DNA of 43,529 nucleotides from an uncultured Saprospirales bacterium (GCA_937864265.1 CALMIR010000188.1:1-43529), one strand, 5' to 3'. Positions 16,027 through 25,117 are shown, numbered from the stretch's first letter. A program made the numbers and translations. The notes: generated by a model from the letters alone, not told the origin.

Positions 16027-18507
16027 TTAAAAATCACCTCCTTCGCCACCGCCACCTTCAAACTCTCCGCGGCGGCCATCTCTGTTGCGCTTCTTTTCCT
16101 GGTTGAGGCGATAACTCAGAGTAAGGATGACGCCCTGGCCGCGCCGCCATTGGAAATCGCCCTCTGAATAAAAATTCGGCCCTTCGTAAATATAACGGCG
16201 TCGGCGCGAGTTAAATACGTCGCTCAAACTAAGGGTAAGGGTGCCATTATTGGCAAATACATCTTTGCTAAAGGCTATATCCAAGTGGGTCATCGATTTG
16301 TCGATGCCTTGGGGCGTATTTCTGGGCGCCCGGTAATTTAAGCGCAATTGGCTGTCCACTTTTTTCCAAAGCTTTATTTTGGAAGTTAGTCGGCCAAACA
16401 TGGAAAAAGCTTCTGCATCAAAGGATTGCCCCTGGAATTCGCCATCTGTCACAGCGTAAAATACATTGATGTTGCCATCGAAATCCCACCATTTGGTTGG
16501 AGAAACGGAGAAGGTGCCTTCTGCGCCCCAGGAATCTTGCGTGGAAAGGTTGACCGGACGAGTAAAGGTATTACCTTCTTCGTCAACGGTGCGAATACGT
16601 TCATTAATACCTTCCGTATGGCGATAATAAATAGATGAAGTGAGGGAAGCGTTGTCCCAATACTTGATATGGCTCAGCTCTATGGAATTGGTAAACTCCG
16701 GATCGAGGTTGGGATTGCCTGAAAAAAAGTTGCGGGGATCGCTGAAGCTAAAAAATGGATTGAGGCTCCAGAAATTGGGCCGGTTAATACGTCGGCTGTA
16801 ACTGATTTGAAGGGCATTTTGTGCCGGCAATTCATAATTCAAGTGACCGCTGGGGAAAAAATTAAAATAATCACGCGGATTGACTTCGCTTGTTTGCAGG
16901 AGTTCGGTGCGTATGTCAGAGTATTCCGCCCTTAGCCCCAACTGAATGGAGAAGCGACCAAATTTGTTACCAAAAATGGCATAGGCCGCATGGATATCTT
17001 CATTGTAAATAAATTGATTGGTAAACCCTGGTAAAAATGCCCATTGCCCGTTTTCGATTTCTTCTACGAAGAAATCATTATTGATATCGCGAAAGGAAGA
17101 ACGTACACCCAGCTCAAATTTGCCCTCATTGCCTACAGGCCGGATATAGTCAACTTGAACGATCAGCATTTTTTCACCTTCCTGGTTGTAAGAACGTTGT
17201 TGAAGGTCAGGTGCATCAATTTTTTCATATTCTGGCGTATAGTAAGCTTCGGCTATATCTGATTGCTCGGTTTCCAGGTTGTCTTGATAGCGGGCTTCGG
17301 CTAACAATTCGTGGTCTTTTCCGTTGAATTGTTTGCGCCAGTTCAGCGAATATTCCAAGTTGTATTCGTCTTCTCTTTCATCATCCTGGCGGATCGTAAT
17401 ACCAGTTGGATTATCGAGATTGAACAAATAATCGTGGTATTGAAGTTCCGAAAAATTGTCGTCGCGACTGGGTCGGTAATTGAAGGACGCCGTGAGGGTA
17501 CTGCGTTCACTAAAGAAAACATCGGTACCAAAACGAATATTATTGGAAAAGCCACTGCGTTCTCTATCCTGAAATTGCTGTAGCAAAAACAGGGTATCGG
17601 GGCCAAATTCGTTGGTATCGTAAAACTCCTGGTACAAATTGCCCTTGCCGGGGCTTTGTCTATAATTGATGCCGTAGCTGGCAAAAAGGTTGAGCCACTC
17701 CCGTCGATAATTAAGGGTAGCGGCTAAACCATGATTGTGGGGAAATCCAGTTGTAATATCAAAAGAGCCATTCAAGCCATTTCGCTTGTCTTTTTTCAAA
17801 ATAATATTGATGATGCCGACCATCCCTTCCGCCTCGTAACGTGCCGATGGATTGGTGATGACTTCCACCCGTTCGATCAGGTTGGCCGGAATGTTTCTCA
17901 AACCATCAGAATTGCTGATACCTACCAGACCGGATGGCTTGCCATTGACCAAGATGCGCACCCCACCGCTTCCTCTTAGGCTTACATTTCCCTCTACATC
18001 AACGGTAACGGATGGCACATTGTCCAGTACATCTGCTGCGTTGCCACCGGTATTGGCCAAGTCTTTGCCCACGTTGAATATTTTTTTATCCAGGGATAAC
18101 TGCATTTGGCTCTTTTCGGCCCGCACCTCGATTTCGGCCAGTACGGCTGTTTCGGCTTGCAGCGAAATAAGCCCCAGATCAATCGTGGAATTATTTTTGG
18201 CAACATTTATATCTTCAAGAACCACATCTTTGTAAGCGATAAAACCGATAATGGCGTAATACTTGCCTGGAGCAGCTTCCAGTGAAAAAACGCCGCTGGC
18301 ATCGGTCACGGTTCCGCCAACCATCGTGCTATCTTTAGCCGCGAATAGGGTAATCGTGGCATAGTCTAATGGTTCCTGAGTAGCAGCATCTATTACGATT
18401 CCTTTGATAAGGCCTTGCAGTATTTCAACCTGGGGTTGCGCAATGAGGGCAGAACAGAAGGCAAAAGAAAACAATAGCGTGTTCAACAGAGCTAAATGGC
18501 GTTTCAT
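16027..18507 (-). CDS. Outer-membrane beta-barrel receptor, TonB-dependent type (OMP_b-brl_3)
   Basis: This 826-residue protein has a signal peptide (MKRHLALLNTLLFSFAFCSALIAQ), a CarboxypepD-regulatory-like beta domain (about 30-115, KGIVIDAATQEPLDYATITL), a plug domain (NAADVLDNVPSVTVDVEGNVSLRG, GGVRILVNGKP) and a long barrel rich in aromatic strand ends. The C-terminus is a Gly-rich acidic tail rather than the usual terminal aromatic strand. This is the OMP_b-brl_3 subgroup, whose ligands are mostly unknown. ATG 18507 is preferred over 18552 because the -7 box at 18559-18552 overlaps the longer start. The adjacent upstream OmpR-type system, with matching upstream repeats, suggests it is that system's target. 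Confidence 0.88.
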   Translation of the reverse strand: MKRHLALLNTLLFSFAFCSALIAQPQVEILQGLIKGIVIDAATQEPLDYATITLFAAKDSTMVGGTVTDASGVFSLEAAPGKYYAIIGFIAYKDVVLEDINVAKNNSTIDLGLISLQAETAVLAEIEVRAEKSQMQLSLDKKIFNVGKDLANTGGNAADVLDNVPSVTVDVEGNVSLRGSGGVRILVNGKPSGLVGISNSDGLRNIPANLIERVEVITNPSARYEAEGMVGIINIILKKDKRNGLNGSFDITTGFPHNHGLAATLNYRREWLNLFASYGINYRQSPGKGNLYQEFYDTNEFGPDTLFLLQQFQDRERSGFSNNIRFGTDVFFSERSTLTASFNYRPSRDDNFSELQYHDYLFNLDNPTGITIRQDDEREDEYNLEYSLNWRKQFNGKDHELLAEARYQDNLETEQSDIAEAYYTPEYEKIDAPDLQQRSYNQEGEKMLIVQVDYIRPVGNEGKFELGVRSSFRDINNDFFVEEIENGQWAFLPGFTNQFIYNEDIHAAYAIFGNKFGRFSIQLGLRAEYSDIRTELLQTSEVNPRDYFNFFPSGHLNYELPAQNALQISYSRRINRPNFWSLNPFFSFSDPRNFFSGNPNLDPEFTNSIELSHIKYWDNASLTSSIYYRHTEGINERIRTVDEEGNTFTRPVNLSTQDSWGAEGTFSVSPTKWWDFDGNINVFYAVTDGEFQGQSFDAEAFSMFGRLTSKIKLWKKVDSQLRLNYRAPRNTPQGIDKSMTHLDIAFSKDVFANNGTLTLSLSDVFNSRRRRYIYEGPNFYSEGDFQWRRGQGVILTLSYRLNQEKKRNRDGRRGEFEGGGGEGGDF

Positions 18508-18545
18508 GGTCAATTTTATCGTTATCAAAGTGGTGATTTCCAATC

Positions 18546-18578
18546 TCGGCACAAAGTTACGGGGGAATTCTGTGCCGA
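18546..18578 (-). promoter_or_regulatory. -7 box and flanking 8-bp inverted repeat upstream of the barrel gene
   Basis: On the minus strand TAACTTTG (18559-18552) matches the Bacteroidota -7 box; no good TTTG lies at the -33 position. A perfect inverted repeat TCGGCACA (18546-18553) / TGTGCCGA (18571-18578), spaced by 17 bp, spans the box and could be an operator. Confidence 0.5.
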
Positions 18579-18587
18579 TTTTATAGC

Positions 18588-18608
18588 AAATTTGAAGTAA
18601 TTCTGAAA
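18588..18608 (-). promoter_or_regulatory. Candidate response-regulator site upstream of the barrel gene
   Basis: The 13-mer AAATTTGAAGTAA (18588-18600) is identical to one upstream of the regulator gene at 20636-20648. On the plus strand TGAAG (18593) and TGAAA (18604) recur 11 bp apart, the helical spacing used by OmpR/PhoB regulators. Confidence 0.45.
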
Positions 18609-18634
18609 TTTAAGAGATACTGAACATAGCATCT

Positions 18635-19906
18635 CTAAGCTTTTGCCGAAGGAAAAACAACCTGGAGCTGATGTATGCCGCTGTTAAAGATGTAATTGAC
18701 CTTCATGCCACTGGCTTCCGCTATTTTTTTGACGATAGCTAAGCCGAGTCCAAGCGACCCATACGTAGGCTGACTTTTTTGAAAACGGTCGAAGAGCCGC
18801 TCTGTGGGTACACTGGGTTCTTTTCCAGGGTTTCGCACGAGGAGGTGGTATTGATTCAACTCCAATTCGATCCAGCCATTAGGTTCGTTGTATCGAATGG
18901 CATTTTTCAAAAGATTACTAACCAGCACATCTGCCAGCACAGGGTTAACAGCAAGCAGGACATTTGGTTCAATTTGTACATGCATCCGCAGGCCTTTCAA
19001 ATCGGCCAATTCGCTGAAGTTGTCCAAGCAGGATTGCCCAATTTGGGAAAAATCGATAGGCTTCTGCGGCGAAAACTCCTGGTTATCAATTTTAGTAAGC
19101 AGCAATAGCGCCTTGCCTAGCTTGGAGAGGCGGGCGATGGATTGTTGGATGGCTTCTGTCAATTGCAATTGTTCATCACTCAGGTTGGGGGTCTCCATCA
19201 GCAATTCAAGTTTGCCTTGAGCGATAGCTAAAGGTGTTTGGATTTCGTGGGAAGCATTTTCCGAAAACTCTTTCATGGCCAGGTAGTCGCGTTTGGCTTT
19301 TGCCGTCATTTCTTCCAGGAAAACGTGCAACTGACGAAACTCTTTGGTGCTGGTGTTGGGCAATCGCAGTGGGTCGGATTCTTTGAGCCGAAAAGCCCGT
19401 ATCTGCGACAAGGTTTTTTGAAAAGGGCGAAACAACAGGCGGGTGATGATGAAGCTAAAAACGATCATAGCCAAACCCAGGATGATAAAAAGGCGCAGCA
19501 TAATCTTGACCACCACATCATAAATGTCATCCGTTTCGATGATCACATCCGTAATACTGATTTTGTAATAACGGCCATTAACAAGCTGCACCGCACTGAT
19601 TTTGCGGAAAGGCTCCATTTGTCCTTCGCGGTACGGATGCGGCGCTAAGGTATCCGAGAATTGATAGAATGTATCGCGGACCTCACTGCCCAGATCGTAA
19701 ATATCCACTTTGCCGCGTTTTAAAATATAGAGGGGAATGCTATCTGCCAACTCTTCCGTTAGTTGTAGCATATTATCGTATAGTGCAAAATCCGTTTCTT
19801 TTTGCACCTCTTGTTGAACTAATACATAAGCCACAACGCCTCCCGCACCAAATACAAGGGACGCAACAAACAAGTAAAGCAGGGTTGTTTTGGCTATCAG
19901 GTTCAT
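18635..19906 (-). CDS. Sensor histidine kinase of an OmpR-type two-component system
   Basis: This 423-residue membrane kinase has a first transmembrane helix (LYLFVASLVFGAGGVVAYVL), a periplasmic sensor region (about 30-135), a second helix (MLRLFIILGLAMIVFSFIIT), an H-box FSENASHEIQTPLA (H220), an N-box SNLLKNAIRYNEP and a short G-box GLGLAI. Its start codon overlaps the stop of the response-regulator gene by one base (TGATG), so the pair is translationally coupled. The annotated TTG three bases earlier is not needed. The signal is unknown; the downstream outer-membrane barrel gene suggests a role in envelope or nutrient sensing. Confidence 0.93.
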   Translation of the reverse strand: MNLIAKTTLLYLFVASLVFGAGGVVAYVLVQQEVQKETDFALYDNMLQLTEELADSIPLYILKRGKVDIYDLGSEVRDTFYQFSDTLAPHPYREGQMEPFRKISAVQLVNGRYYKISITDVIIETDDIYDVVVKIMLRLFIILGLAMIVFSFIITRLLFRPFQKTLSQIRAFRLKESDPLRLPNTSTKEFRQLHVFLEEMTAKAKRDYLAMKEFSENASHEIQTPLAIAQGKLELLMETPNLSDEQLQLTEAIQQSIARLSKLGKALLLLTKIDNQEFSPQKPIDFSQIGQSCLDNFSELADLKGLRMHVQIEPNVLLAVNPVLADVLVSNLLKNAIRYNEPNGWIELELNQYHLLVRNPGKEPSVPTERLFDRFQKSQPTYGSLGLGLAIVKKIAEASGMKVNYIFNSGIHQLQVVFPSAKA

Positions 19907-20583
19907 CAATCTTCGCTGAATTTATAGCCCAATCCGTAAATCGTTTTAATATAATCCGCCCCACCAGCAGCCGTGATTTTTTTCCTCAAATTCTTGATGT
20001 GCTGATAGACAAAATCGAAGGAATCAAGGAAATCCACATGGTCGCCCCAGAGGTGTTCGGCAATGATTTGTTTGGTCAGCGGCCTGTTTTTATTGCTGAT
20101 AAAAAATAGCAATAGCTCGTATTCTTTCACCGTCAAAACAAGTGGCTGCCCTTTCACCAGCACATCGTGTGTATCCGTATTGACATGGAGATCGCCGAAT
20201 TCCAGCATTTTATGGCCTTGAAATTTGCGGCGGCGGAAAATGGCATTCAGGCGGGCGTTCAACTCCGGCAAATGGAAAGGCTTAGTCAGGTAATCGTCGG
20301 CGCCCAATTCCAGCCCTTTTACTTTGTCATCCAACGCATTTTTGGCAGAAACGATTAAAACCCCTGTTTCGGGCTGCAATTGCTTGAGCAGGCGCAACAG
20401 GTGCAAACCATTGCCATCTGGCAGCATGATGTCGAGCAGAACGATATCGTATTCAAAGCTCAGCAACTTATCCTGTGCTTCCGCAAAATCAAAAGCGGCC
20501 TCACAGATCATATCGCTGCGCGACAAATAAGCCCGGATGTTTTCGGCCAGCTCTTTTTCGTCTTCTACGACCAGTATTTTCAT
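19906..20583 (-). CDS. OmpR/PhoB-family response regulator
   Basis: This is a 225-residue response regulator with a receiver domain (acidic pair E7/D8, phospho-acceptor D51 in LLDIMLPDG, conserved K101 in TKPF) and a C-terminal winged helix typical of OmpR/PhoB proteins (LTVKEYELLLFFISNKNRPLTKQ...IYGLGYKF). It is the first gene of the pair with the kinase downstream. An upstream region holds a -7 box and an 11-bp-spaced repeat that recurs before the outer-membrane barrel gene, so autoregulation plus control of that gene is a reasonable inference. Confidence 0.95.
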   Translation of the reverse strand: MKILVVEDEKELAENIRAYLSRSDMICEAAFDFAEAQDKLLSFEYDIVLLDIMLPDGNGLHLLRLLKQLQPETGVLIVSAKNALDDKVKGLELGADDYLTKPFHLPELNARLNAIFRRRKFQGHKMLEFGDLHVNTDTHDVLVKGQPLVLTVKEYELLLFFISNKNRPLTKQIIAEHLWGDHVDFLDSFDFVYQHIKNLRKKITAAGGADYIKTIYGLGYKFSED

Positions 20584-20610
20584 GGAAATGCCTGTTCAAA
20601 ATTGTCAGCG

Positions 20611-20648
20611 CAAAAATAAGACAGGATTTTGATGGAAATTTGAAGTAA
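20611..20648 (-). promoter_or_regulatory. -7 box and candidate regulator site upstream of the two-component pair
   Basis: On the minus strand TATTTTTG (20618-20611) is a -7 box 28 bp above the ATG. Just upstream, TGATG (20630) and TGAAG (20641) on the plus strand are 11 bp apart, and AAATTTGAAGTAA (20636-20648) is shared exactly with the barrel-gene promoter. The -33 box is poor, as expected for an activated promoter. Confidence 0.45.
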
Positions 20649-20697
20649 AAGAATAGACGGTTCATACCTGCCTTCTGCTATTCCGTACCCCTTCCAC

Positions 20698-20729
20698 TTT
20701 TATAAAGGTTAGAAAGCCCGATATATTTG
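20698..20729 (+). promoter_or_regulatory. Candidate promoter for the HExxH-protein gene run
   Basis: TTTT (20698-20701) is followed after 20 nt by TATATTTG (20722-20729), a full match to the Bacteroidota -7 box with a one-base miss at -33. It lies 54 bp before the ATG at 20784. Confidence 0.5.
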
Positions 20730-20783
20730 CATCATCCTTCTGGATAGAAATCACCCGATTAAAACATCTAACTTACACTTATC

Positions 20784-22244
20784 ATGAAACGCCTTCTTTT
20801 TTTAAGTTTTATTTTTCTGTTTTATGGCAACCAGACGAGTTTCAGCCAAACAGAAGAGAAATACCTCATCACTGAAAAACTGATACTAGACATGCCTTTG
20901 TTGGATGCGCCATTTATGCAATATGCAGCACAGATGGCTTACAACAAAAGAACAGGTCAGACGTCTGACCTAGCTGCCCAACCCACTGCAAATGACTGGC
21001 TGCGAGGCTACGAAAGTCCCTCTATGTCACAAGTTTTGGCCATTACTAAAGACCTGCATGCTACAAATTACTACTTCCAAAACAAACTTTGGAATAAATG
21101 GCTAGAGCCAGAAAATGGAAAAAAACACTTTCTCAACCGTTTGGCAGCCAATGCCACGGCTGGTGTGGTCGATTATTTACTGGCCTACAACCTGATGGTT
21201 TTTGGCCCAGTGTGGATGCACGAAGAATTTCACCGCAATGGGCTTACCCTTCAGGGCATCAGCAGTTTTGATGACACTTACTACCGTTTTGGCGGTGATG
21301 GAACGCCAGGTGGTTCGGTCACTCAAGTCAGCGATGAAGACTTGATTCGCTTCAAGGCAGAAGCCCCGGAAGCATTGGTTAGAACTTTTGCCGCAGGCAT
21401 TGAAGGGCAATATGCTTTTGTGCGCAACTTACAAAAAGACAATTTTTACCACGATACCGATTATCCCAATGTGGTGATGAACATCTTGATCACCAAACAA
21501 GCAGTCGATTATGTTCGTCAGTTTCAGCAATCGGACTACGACGCTAGTATTGATACCATGAATGCGTATGGCAAATTGCTGGAAGAGCGCGATTTTGTCG
21601 GGTGGGATTTTACCCCCTGGGTATATGACCTGCACCGCCCGGATGAACCCTACACGTTTCGAGGGCAACATCCTCAAGGCCAAGGGATCAATCGGGCAAT
21701 CAAACGCAGCCAACTGAGCGAGGAAGAAGATGCTTATCTGGTGAAAATGGGCAATTTGCAATACCTCAATTATATTTCTCCATCGATGCTAGGAGTACAC
21801 AGCATTCGATTCAATGATCAACTGAGGTTCAATTTTGCAGTGCGGCATATTTTAACCTCTTTTGGTTATGATCTTGGCGGAGATCTATTGATCAACCATC
21901 GCGGCAATAATTGGTTGCTGGGCTTCCACACGTATCACAACCACGAGAACGTATTTGCTGGAATTGAAATAGAACGCCAGGGTATAAAAGCGAATCTGGG
22001 AAGTAAAGCACTGGACATGACGGCTCGTGTTATGGCCTGGGTACAGCCTGAGAATGAAGGTTTTTATGCCAGTAAAGGCCAAACGGGAGGCTTGATGCAA
22101 GTTAGAGCACATTTGCCATTGAGCGACAGCTTCAACGTGTATGCCGAAGCAGAAGGAAAAACTAGGGGTTGGGTATGGGCTAATCCATACTTGCAACCTA
22201 ACTTTAGCCTTCGGATGGGCTTATTGTTGAACTTAGAACAATAA
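20784..22244 (+). CDS. Exported protein with HExxH metallopeptidase motif and beta-rich C-terminus
   Basis: I do not recognise the family. The 486-residue protein has a signal peptide (MKRLLFLSFIFLFYGNQTSFSQ). Residues 125-155 form a hydrophobic helix that runs into WMHEEFHRNG, an exact HExxH zinc motif (H146, E147, H150). A possible third ligand is E207 in AAGIEGQY, 57 residues later, a spacing seen in gluzincins. The C-terminal third (about 330-486) alternates polar and hydrophobic residues, contains many aromatic strand ends and finishes in LRMGLLLNLEQ, as in outer-membrane or surface beta structures. It is first in a tight run with a FAD monooxygenase, a cytochrome c lipoprotein and an exported protein. 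A zinc peptidase role is inferred from the motif only. Confidence 0.75.
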   Translation: MKRLLFLSFIFLFYGNQTSFSQTEEKYLITEKLILDMPLLDAPFMQYAAQMAYNKRTGQTSDLAAQPTANDWLRGYESPSMSQVLAITKDLHATNYYFQNKLWNKWLEPENGKKHFLNRLAANATAGVVDYLLAYNLMVFGPVWMHEEFHRNGLTLQGISSFDDTYYRFGGDGTPGGSVTQVSDEDLIRFKAEAPEALVRTFAAGIEGQYAFVRNLQKDNFYHDTDYPNVVMNILITKQAVDYVRQFQQSDYDASIDTMNAYGKLLEERDFVGWDFTPWVYDLHRPDEPYTFRGQHPQGQGINRAIKRSQLSEEEDAYLVKMGNLQYLNYISPSMLGVHSIRFNDQLRFNFAVRHILTSFGYDLGGDLLINHRGNNWLLGFHTYHNHENVFAGIEIERQGIKANLGSKALDMTARVMAWVQPENEGFYASKGQTGGLMQVRAHLPLSDSFNVYAEAEGKTRGWVWANPYLQPNFSLRMGLLLNLEQ

Positions 22245-22272
22245 TGGATTATTTAATTCCAAAAAAAAAATC

Positions 22273-23421
22273 ATGAATATTCATATCATCGGTGCTGGAA
22301 TTACGGGGTTGAGTACGGCCTTGGCGCTTCAAAAAACGGGATTCAGTAATTTCACCCTTTTTGAAAGAGCCGCCGAACTCAACGAAGTTGGAGCAGGCAT
22401 AATGATGCAGCCCAATGCGATGAAAATTCTCGATTGGCTGGGCATAGGCGATGCCATCAGATCGGCTGGGCAGGCACTTAACTTCGCCGATATTACAGAT
22501 CAGCATTTGCGATCCTTTCGGAAAAATCACCCATCGCTGCTTTCAGGCGATCGCAGCCAACAAATTATAGCCATTCACCGAGGTAGGTTACAACGGGTGT
22601 TATATGAGGCACTGCCTACCGGGAAAGTGGAATTGGACATGCCTTTAGTGGACTGTACAGACAAACACACTCAAGTAAAAGCTATTTTTGAAAAAAAGAT
22701 AGCCCTCTCTGATCTATTGCTGGGCGCCGATGGGATACATTCTGTTGTACGTAAAAATTGTTTTGCAAATACCTCCCTGCGCTATTCCGGGCAAACTTGT
22801 TGGCGGGGTATCGCCGATATGGAATTGCCTTTACCACTGCGTCATACGGCTAAAGAAGCATGGGGGTCTCGCCTGCGCTTTGGTTTTGCGCCTATTTCCG
22901 ATCGAGAAGTTTATTGGTATGCTGTGGCAAATGAACCTGCGGGAGGAAAGGACAAATCAGGTTTCAGAAAGGCATTGCTTGATCGGTTTGCAAGCTTTCA
23001 TCCCCTGATTTCTGATATCATACAACTAACTCCGGATGCCAAGATCATCCGCAACGATATTTACGACCTCAAAAGGTTAGCTACTTGGCACAAAGGACGG
23101 ATTACCCTAATAGGCGATGCCGCCCACGCTACAACACCCAATATGGGGCAGGGTGCTTGTCAAGGTATCGAAGATGCTTATTATTTGAGTCAATTGCTGG
23201 CCTACGAATCTAGCATAGAACAGGCTCTTTCGGCGTTTGAAGCACTGCGGCGCAAAAAAGTTGATCACATTGTAAACACCTCCTGGCAATTAGGACAAGC
23301 TGCTCATCACCCCATTGGACAGCAACTCGTCAAATGGATGATGCGCATAGCACCCTCAAAAACCATCAACCGACAAATGCAACAAATTTTTTCCATCCAG
23401 GAAATGGATGTTATTTCTTAA
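22273..23421 (+). CDS. FAD-dependent monooxygenase (PHBH/TetX-like)
   Basis: This 382-residue flavoprotein has the N-terminal dinucleotide-binding motif IGAGITGLS, the FAD-contact strand DLLLGADGIHSVVR, and the C-terminal motif ITLIGDAAHATTPNMGQGACQGIEDA of the class A aromatic monooxygenases (salicylate hydroxylase, zeaxanthin epoxidase, TetX relatives). It would use NAD(P)H and oxygen to hydroxylate an aromatic or polycyclic substrate; the sequence does not say which. The gene starts 28 bp after the HExxH gene and ends 15 bp before the cytochrome gene, so it is probably co-transcribed with both. It has no signal peptide and should be cytoplasmic. Confidence 0.9.
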   Translation: MNIHIIGAGITGLSTALALQKTGFSNFTLFERAAELNEVGAGIMMQPNAMKILDWLGIGDAIRSAGQALNFADITDQHLRSFRKNHPSLLSGDRSQQIIAIHRGRLQRVLYEALPTGKVELDMPLVDCTDKHTQVKAIFEKKIALSDLLLGADGIHSVVRKNCFANTSLRYSGQTCWRGIADMELPLPLRHTAKEAWGSRLRFGFAPISDREVYWYAVANEPAGGKDKSGFRKALLDRFASFHPLISDIIQLTPDAKIIRNDIYDLKRLATWHKGRITLIGDAAHATTPNMGQGACQGIEDAYYLSQLLAYESSIEQALSAFEALRRKKVDHIVNTSWQLGQAAHHPIGQQLVKWMMRIAPSKTINRQMQQIFSIQEMDVIS

Positions 23422-23436
23422 ACCTAAATTCAATAC

Positions 23437-24030
23437 ATGATGAGAAAGATTTTTTTAGGTGCTTTCGTTTTTGGCCTGAGCCTGGCACTTTGGCAGTGTA
23501 GTCCTGTTGGCCCAGAACCCACCGCTGAACCCAGCGAAAAACAACAAAAACAGGCTGCTATCGAACGTGGGGAGTACCTCGTAGGTATAGCAGGCTGCAA
23601 TGATTGCCACACACCCAAAATCATGACTGAAATGGGGCCGGCACCCGATATGAAGATGATGCTGGCCGGACACCCTGCAAATGAACAATTGCCAGCCATT
23701 ACAGATTCCAGCATGATTGCACCAGGCCAGTGGGCTTTGTTCAATAGCAGTCTTACAGCTGCCGTAGGCCCTTGGGGTATTTCCTTTGCCGCCAATATCA
23801 CGCCCGACGACACGGGAATTGGCAATTGGACTTACGAACAATTTGAAAAAGCCCTTCGCGAAGGCAAATCAAAAGGACTGGATGGTACGCGGCCTTTATT
23901 GCCACCTATGCCTTGGTTCAACTACGTTAAAATGAGTGATGAGGACATGCGTGCTATTTTTGCCTACCTGCAATCTATTACTCCGATCAAGAATGCAGTC
24001 CCTGGCCCCATACCGCCTGCTGGCAGCTAA
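23437..24030 (+). CDS. Lipoprotein cytochrome c
   Basis: The 197-residue product has a lipoprotein signal (LGAFVFGLSLALWQC) followed by a low-complexity Pro/Glu linker. A single-haem c-type domain follows: the haem motif is CNDCH, and a candidate Met axial ligand lies in LLPPMPWFNY, before the final helix MSDEDMRAIFAYLQSI. It should be anchored to the periplasmic face of a membrane and carry electrons. Translation may begin at the first or second of two adjacent ATG codons (23437 or 23440). Its link to the FAD monooxygenase 15 bp upstream is positional; a soluble monooxygenase does not usually need a periplasmic cytochrome. Confidence 0.88.
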   Translation: MMRKIFLGAFVFGLSLALWQCSPVGPEPTAEPSEKQQKQAAIERGEYLVGIAGCNDCHTPKIMTEMGPAPDMKMMLAGHPANEQLPAITDSSMIAPGQWALFNSSLTAAVGPWGISFAANITPDDTGIGNWTYEQFEKALREGKSKGLDGTRPLLPPMPWFNYVKMSDEDMRAIFAYLQSITPIKNAVPGPIPPAGS

Positions 24031-24080
24031 GAAAGCATTTGAAATCACCCGACATTTTTTAATTCAAAATCACCCGATAC

Positions 24081-25085
24081 ATGAGAACTTTATTTTTGAT
24101 CCTAATCCACGCCCTGACGGTGCTTGGAATGATACCGGCCATTGCCCAACCTTTGATAAAAAGCGATGCCATTGCCCTGCTTCAATCTTTTCCATCTGCC
24201 CCCATTTCTTTAGAGGACGCTTGGCAGCGAGCTTGCCCCGATGGCAAATCAGAACCCGATGCACGACTGTTTTACCAAAGCTACCTCGACGAAATGGAAG
24301 GCTATCAAAGGGAAGGGCAGGCCTTGATGCAACAATTTTACCTGCAAAACCCCTTGGGTGTTACAGTCCGTCCATCAGTGCCCAATCACCCTGTATCTTC
24401 CGAGGATCAAATGAACTTGGAAACAGCTACAGCCAAATTGGCTCAAAAAATGCTGAACGACCCGGCTTTTGCTGCTCAATTTATGCGAATGAGTGAAAAA
24501 GAGCAACATGCTTATATGGCCTCTTTATTGGCCGATGAAGGTTTGAAACCCGCTTCAGGTCAGGCTGAGGAAAAAACTTTGCCCGGTATGGAATACAACT
24601 GGATGGAACTTTGCCAGGAAATCAATCTGGCTGCTTCAGATATGACGCGCTGGGAGGCACAAATTGACCTACAACTAAAAAATGCCCAAATACACGATGC
24701 CATCGAACTTTGGGTGGAAACGGAAATCAAAAAATTACCTTTGATTACTTTTGGCGAGTATGGTCAGGACTACGATCCCGCTCAAGTGGATGCCGTTCGC
24801 CGGAAAGGCATGGAAAAACACCTACAAGCAGCCGACCAATATATGAAGGATATGGCATTGGTATTAAGTGATATCCGAAGTCGGGCCAAGTTGAAATATG
24901 TCACCTTAAACGAAGCACTTCAAGCAGTGGATTTTGGCCATGGCTACGATTTTGGGCAACATTACCTGCTCGTATTACAGGCACAATTGATGATGCTAGG
25001 AGAAGTGCAGACCATCCTGCAAAATGAGCTAAACGTAGTGGACGAAGTGGTTTATTGGGTTTGGGAAACTAAGCAGAGGGATTGA
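24081..25085 (+). CDS. Exported helical protein of unknown function
   Basis: I do not recognise this 334-residue protein. It has a signal peptide (MRTLFLILIHALTVLGMIPAIAQ) and is then almost wholly helical, with amphipathic stretches around residues 105-150 (LAQKMLNDPAFAAQFMRMSEKEQHAYM) and 190-300. There is no transmembrane helix after the signal, no lipobox and no catalytic motif that I can see. It closes a four-gene run (gaps of 28, 15 and 50 bp) that ends in a strong hairpin terminator, so it is likely expressed with the HExxH protein, the monooxygenase and the cytochrome. Confidence 0.75.
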   Translation: MRTLFLILIHALTVLGMIPAIAQPLIKSDAIALLQSFPSAPISLEDAWQRACPDGKSEPDARLFYQSYLDEMEGYQREGQALMQQFYLQNPLGVTVRPSVPNHPVSSEDQMNLETATAKLAQKMLNDPAFAAQFMRMSEKEQHAYMASLLADEGLKPASGQAEEKTLPGMEYNWMELCQEINLAASDMTRWEAQIDLQLKNAQIHDAIELWVETEIKKLPLITFGEYGQDYDPAQVDAVRRKGMEKHLQAADQYMKDMALVLSDIRSRAKLKYVTLNEALQAVDFGHGYDFGQHYLLVLQAQLMMLGEVQTILQNELNVVDEVVYWVWETKQRD

Positions 25086-25117
25086 ATGAATGGTATTCTT
25101 TAAATCTATAAATTTTG

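Noticed and set aside
23936-24496. 186-codon plus-strand frame between the cytochrome and the exported helical protein
   Set aside because: Overlaps the starts and ends of two better-supported genes in another frame.
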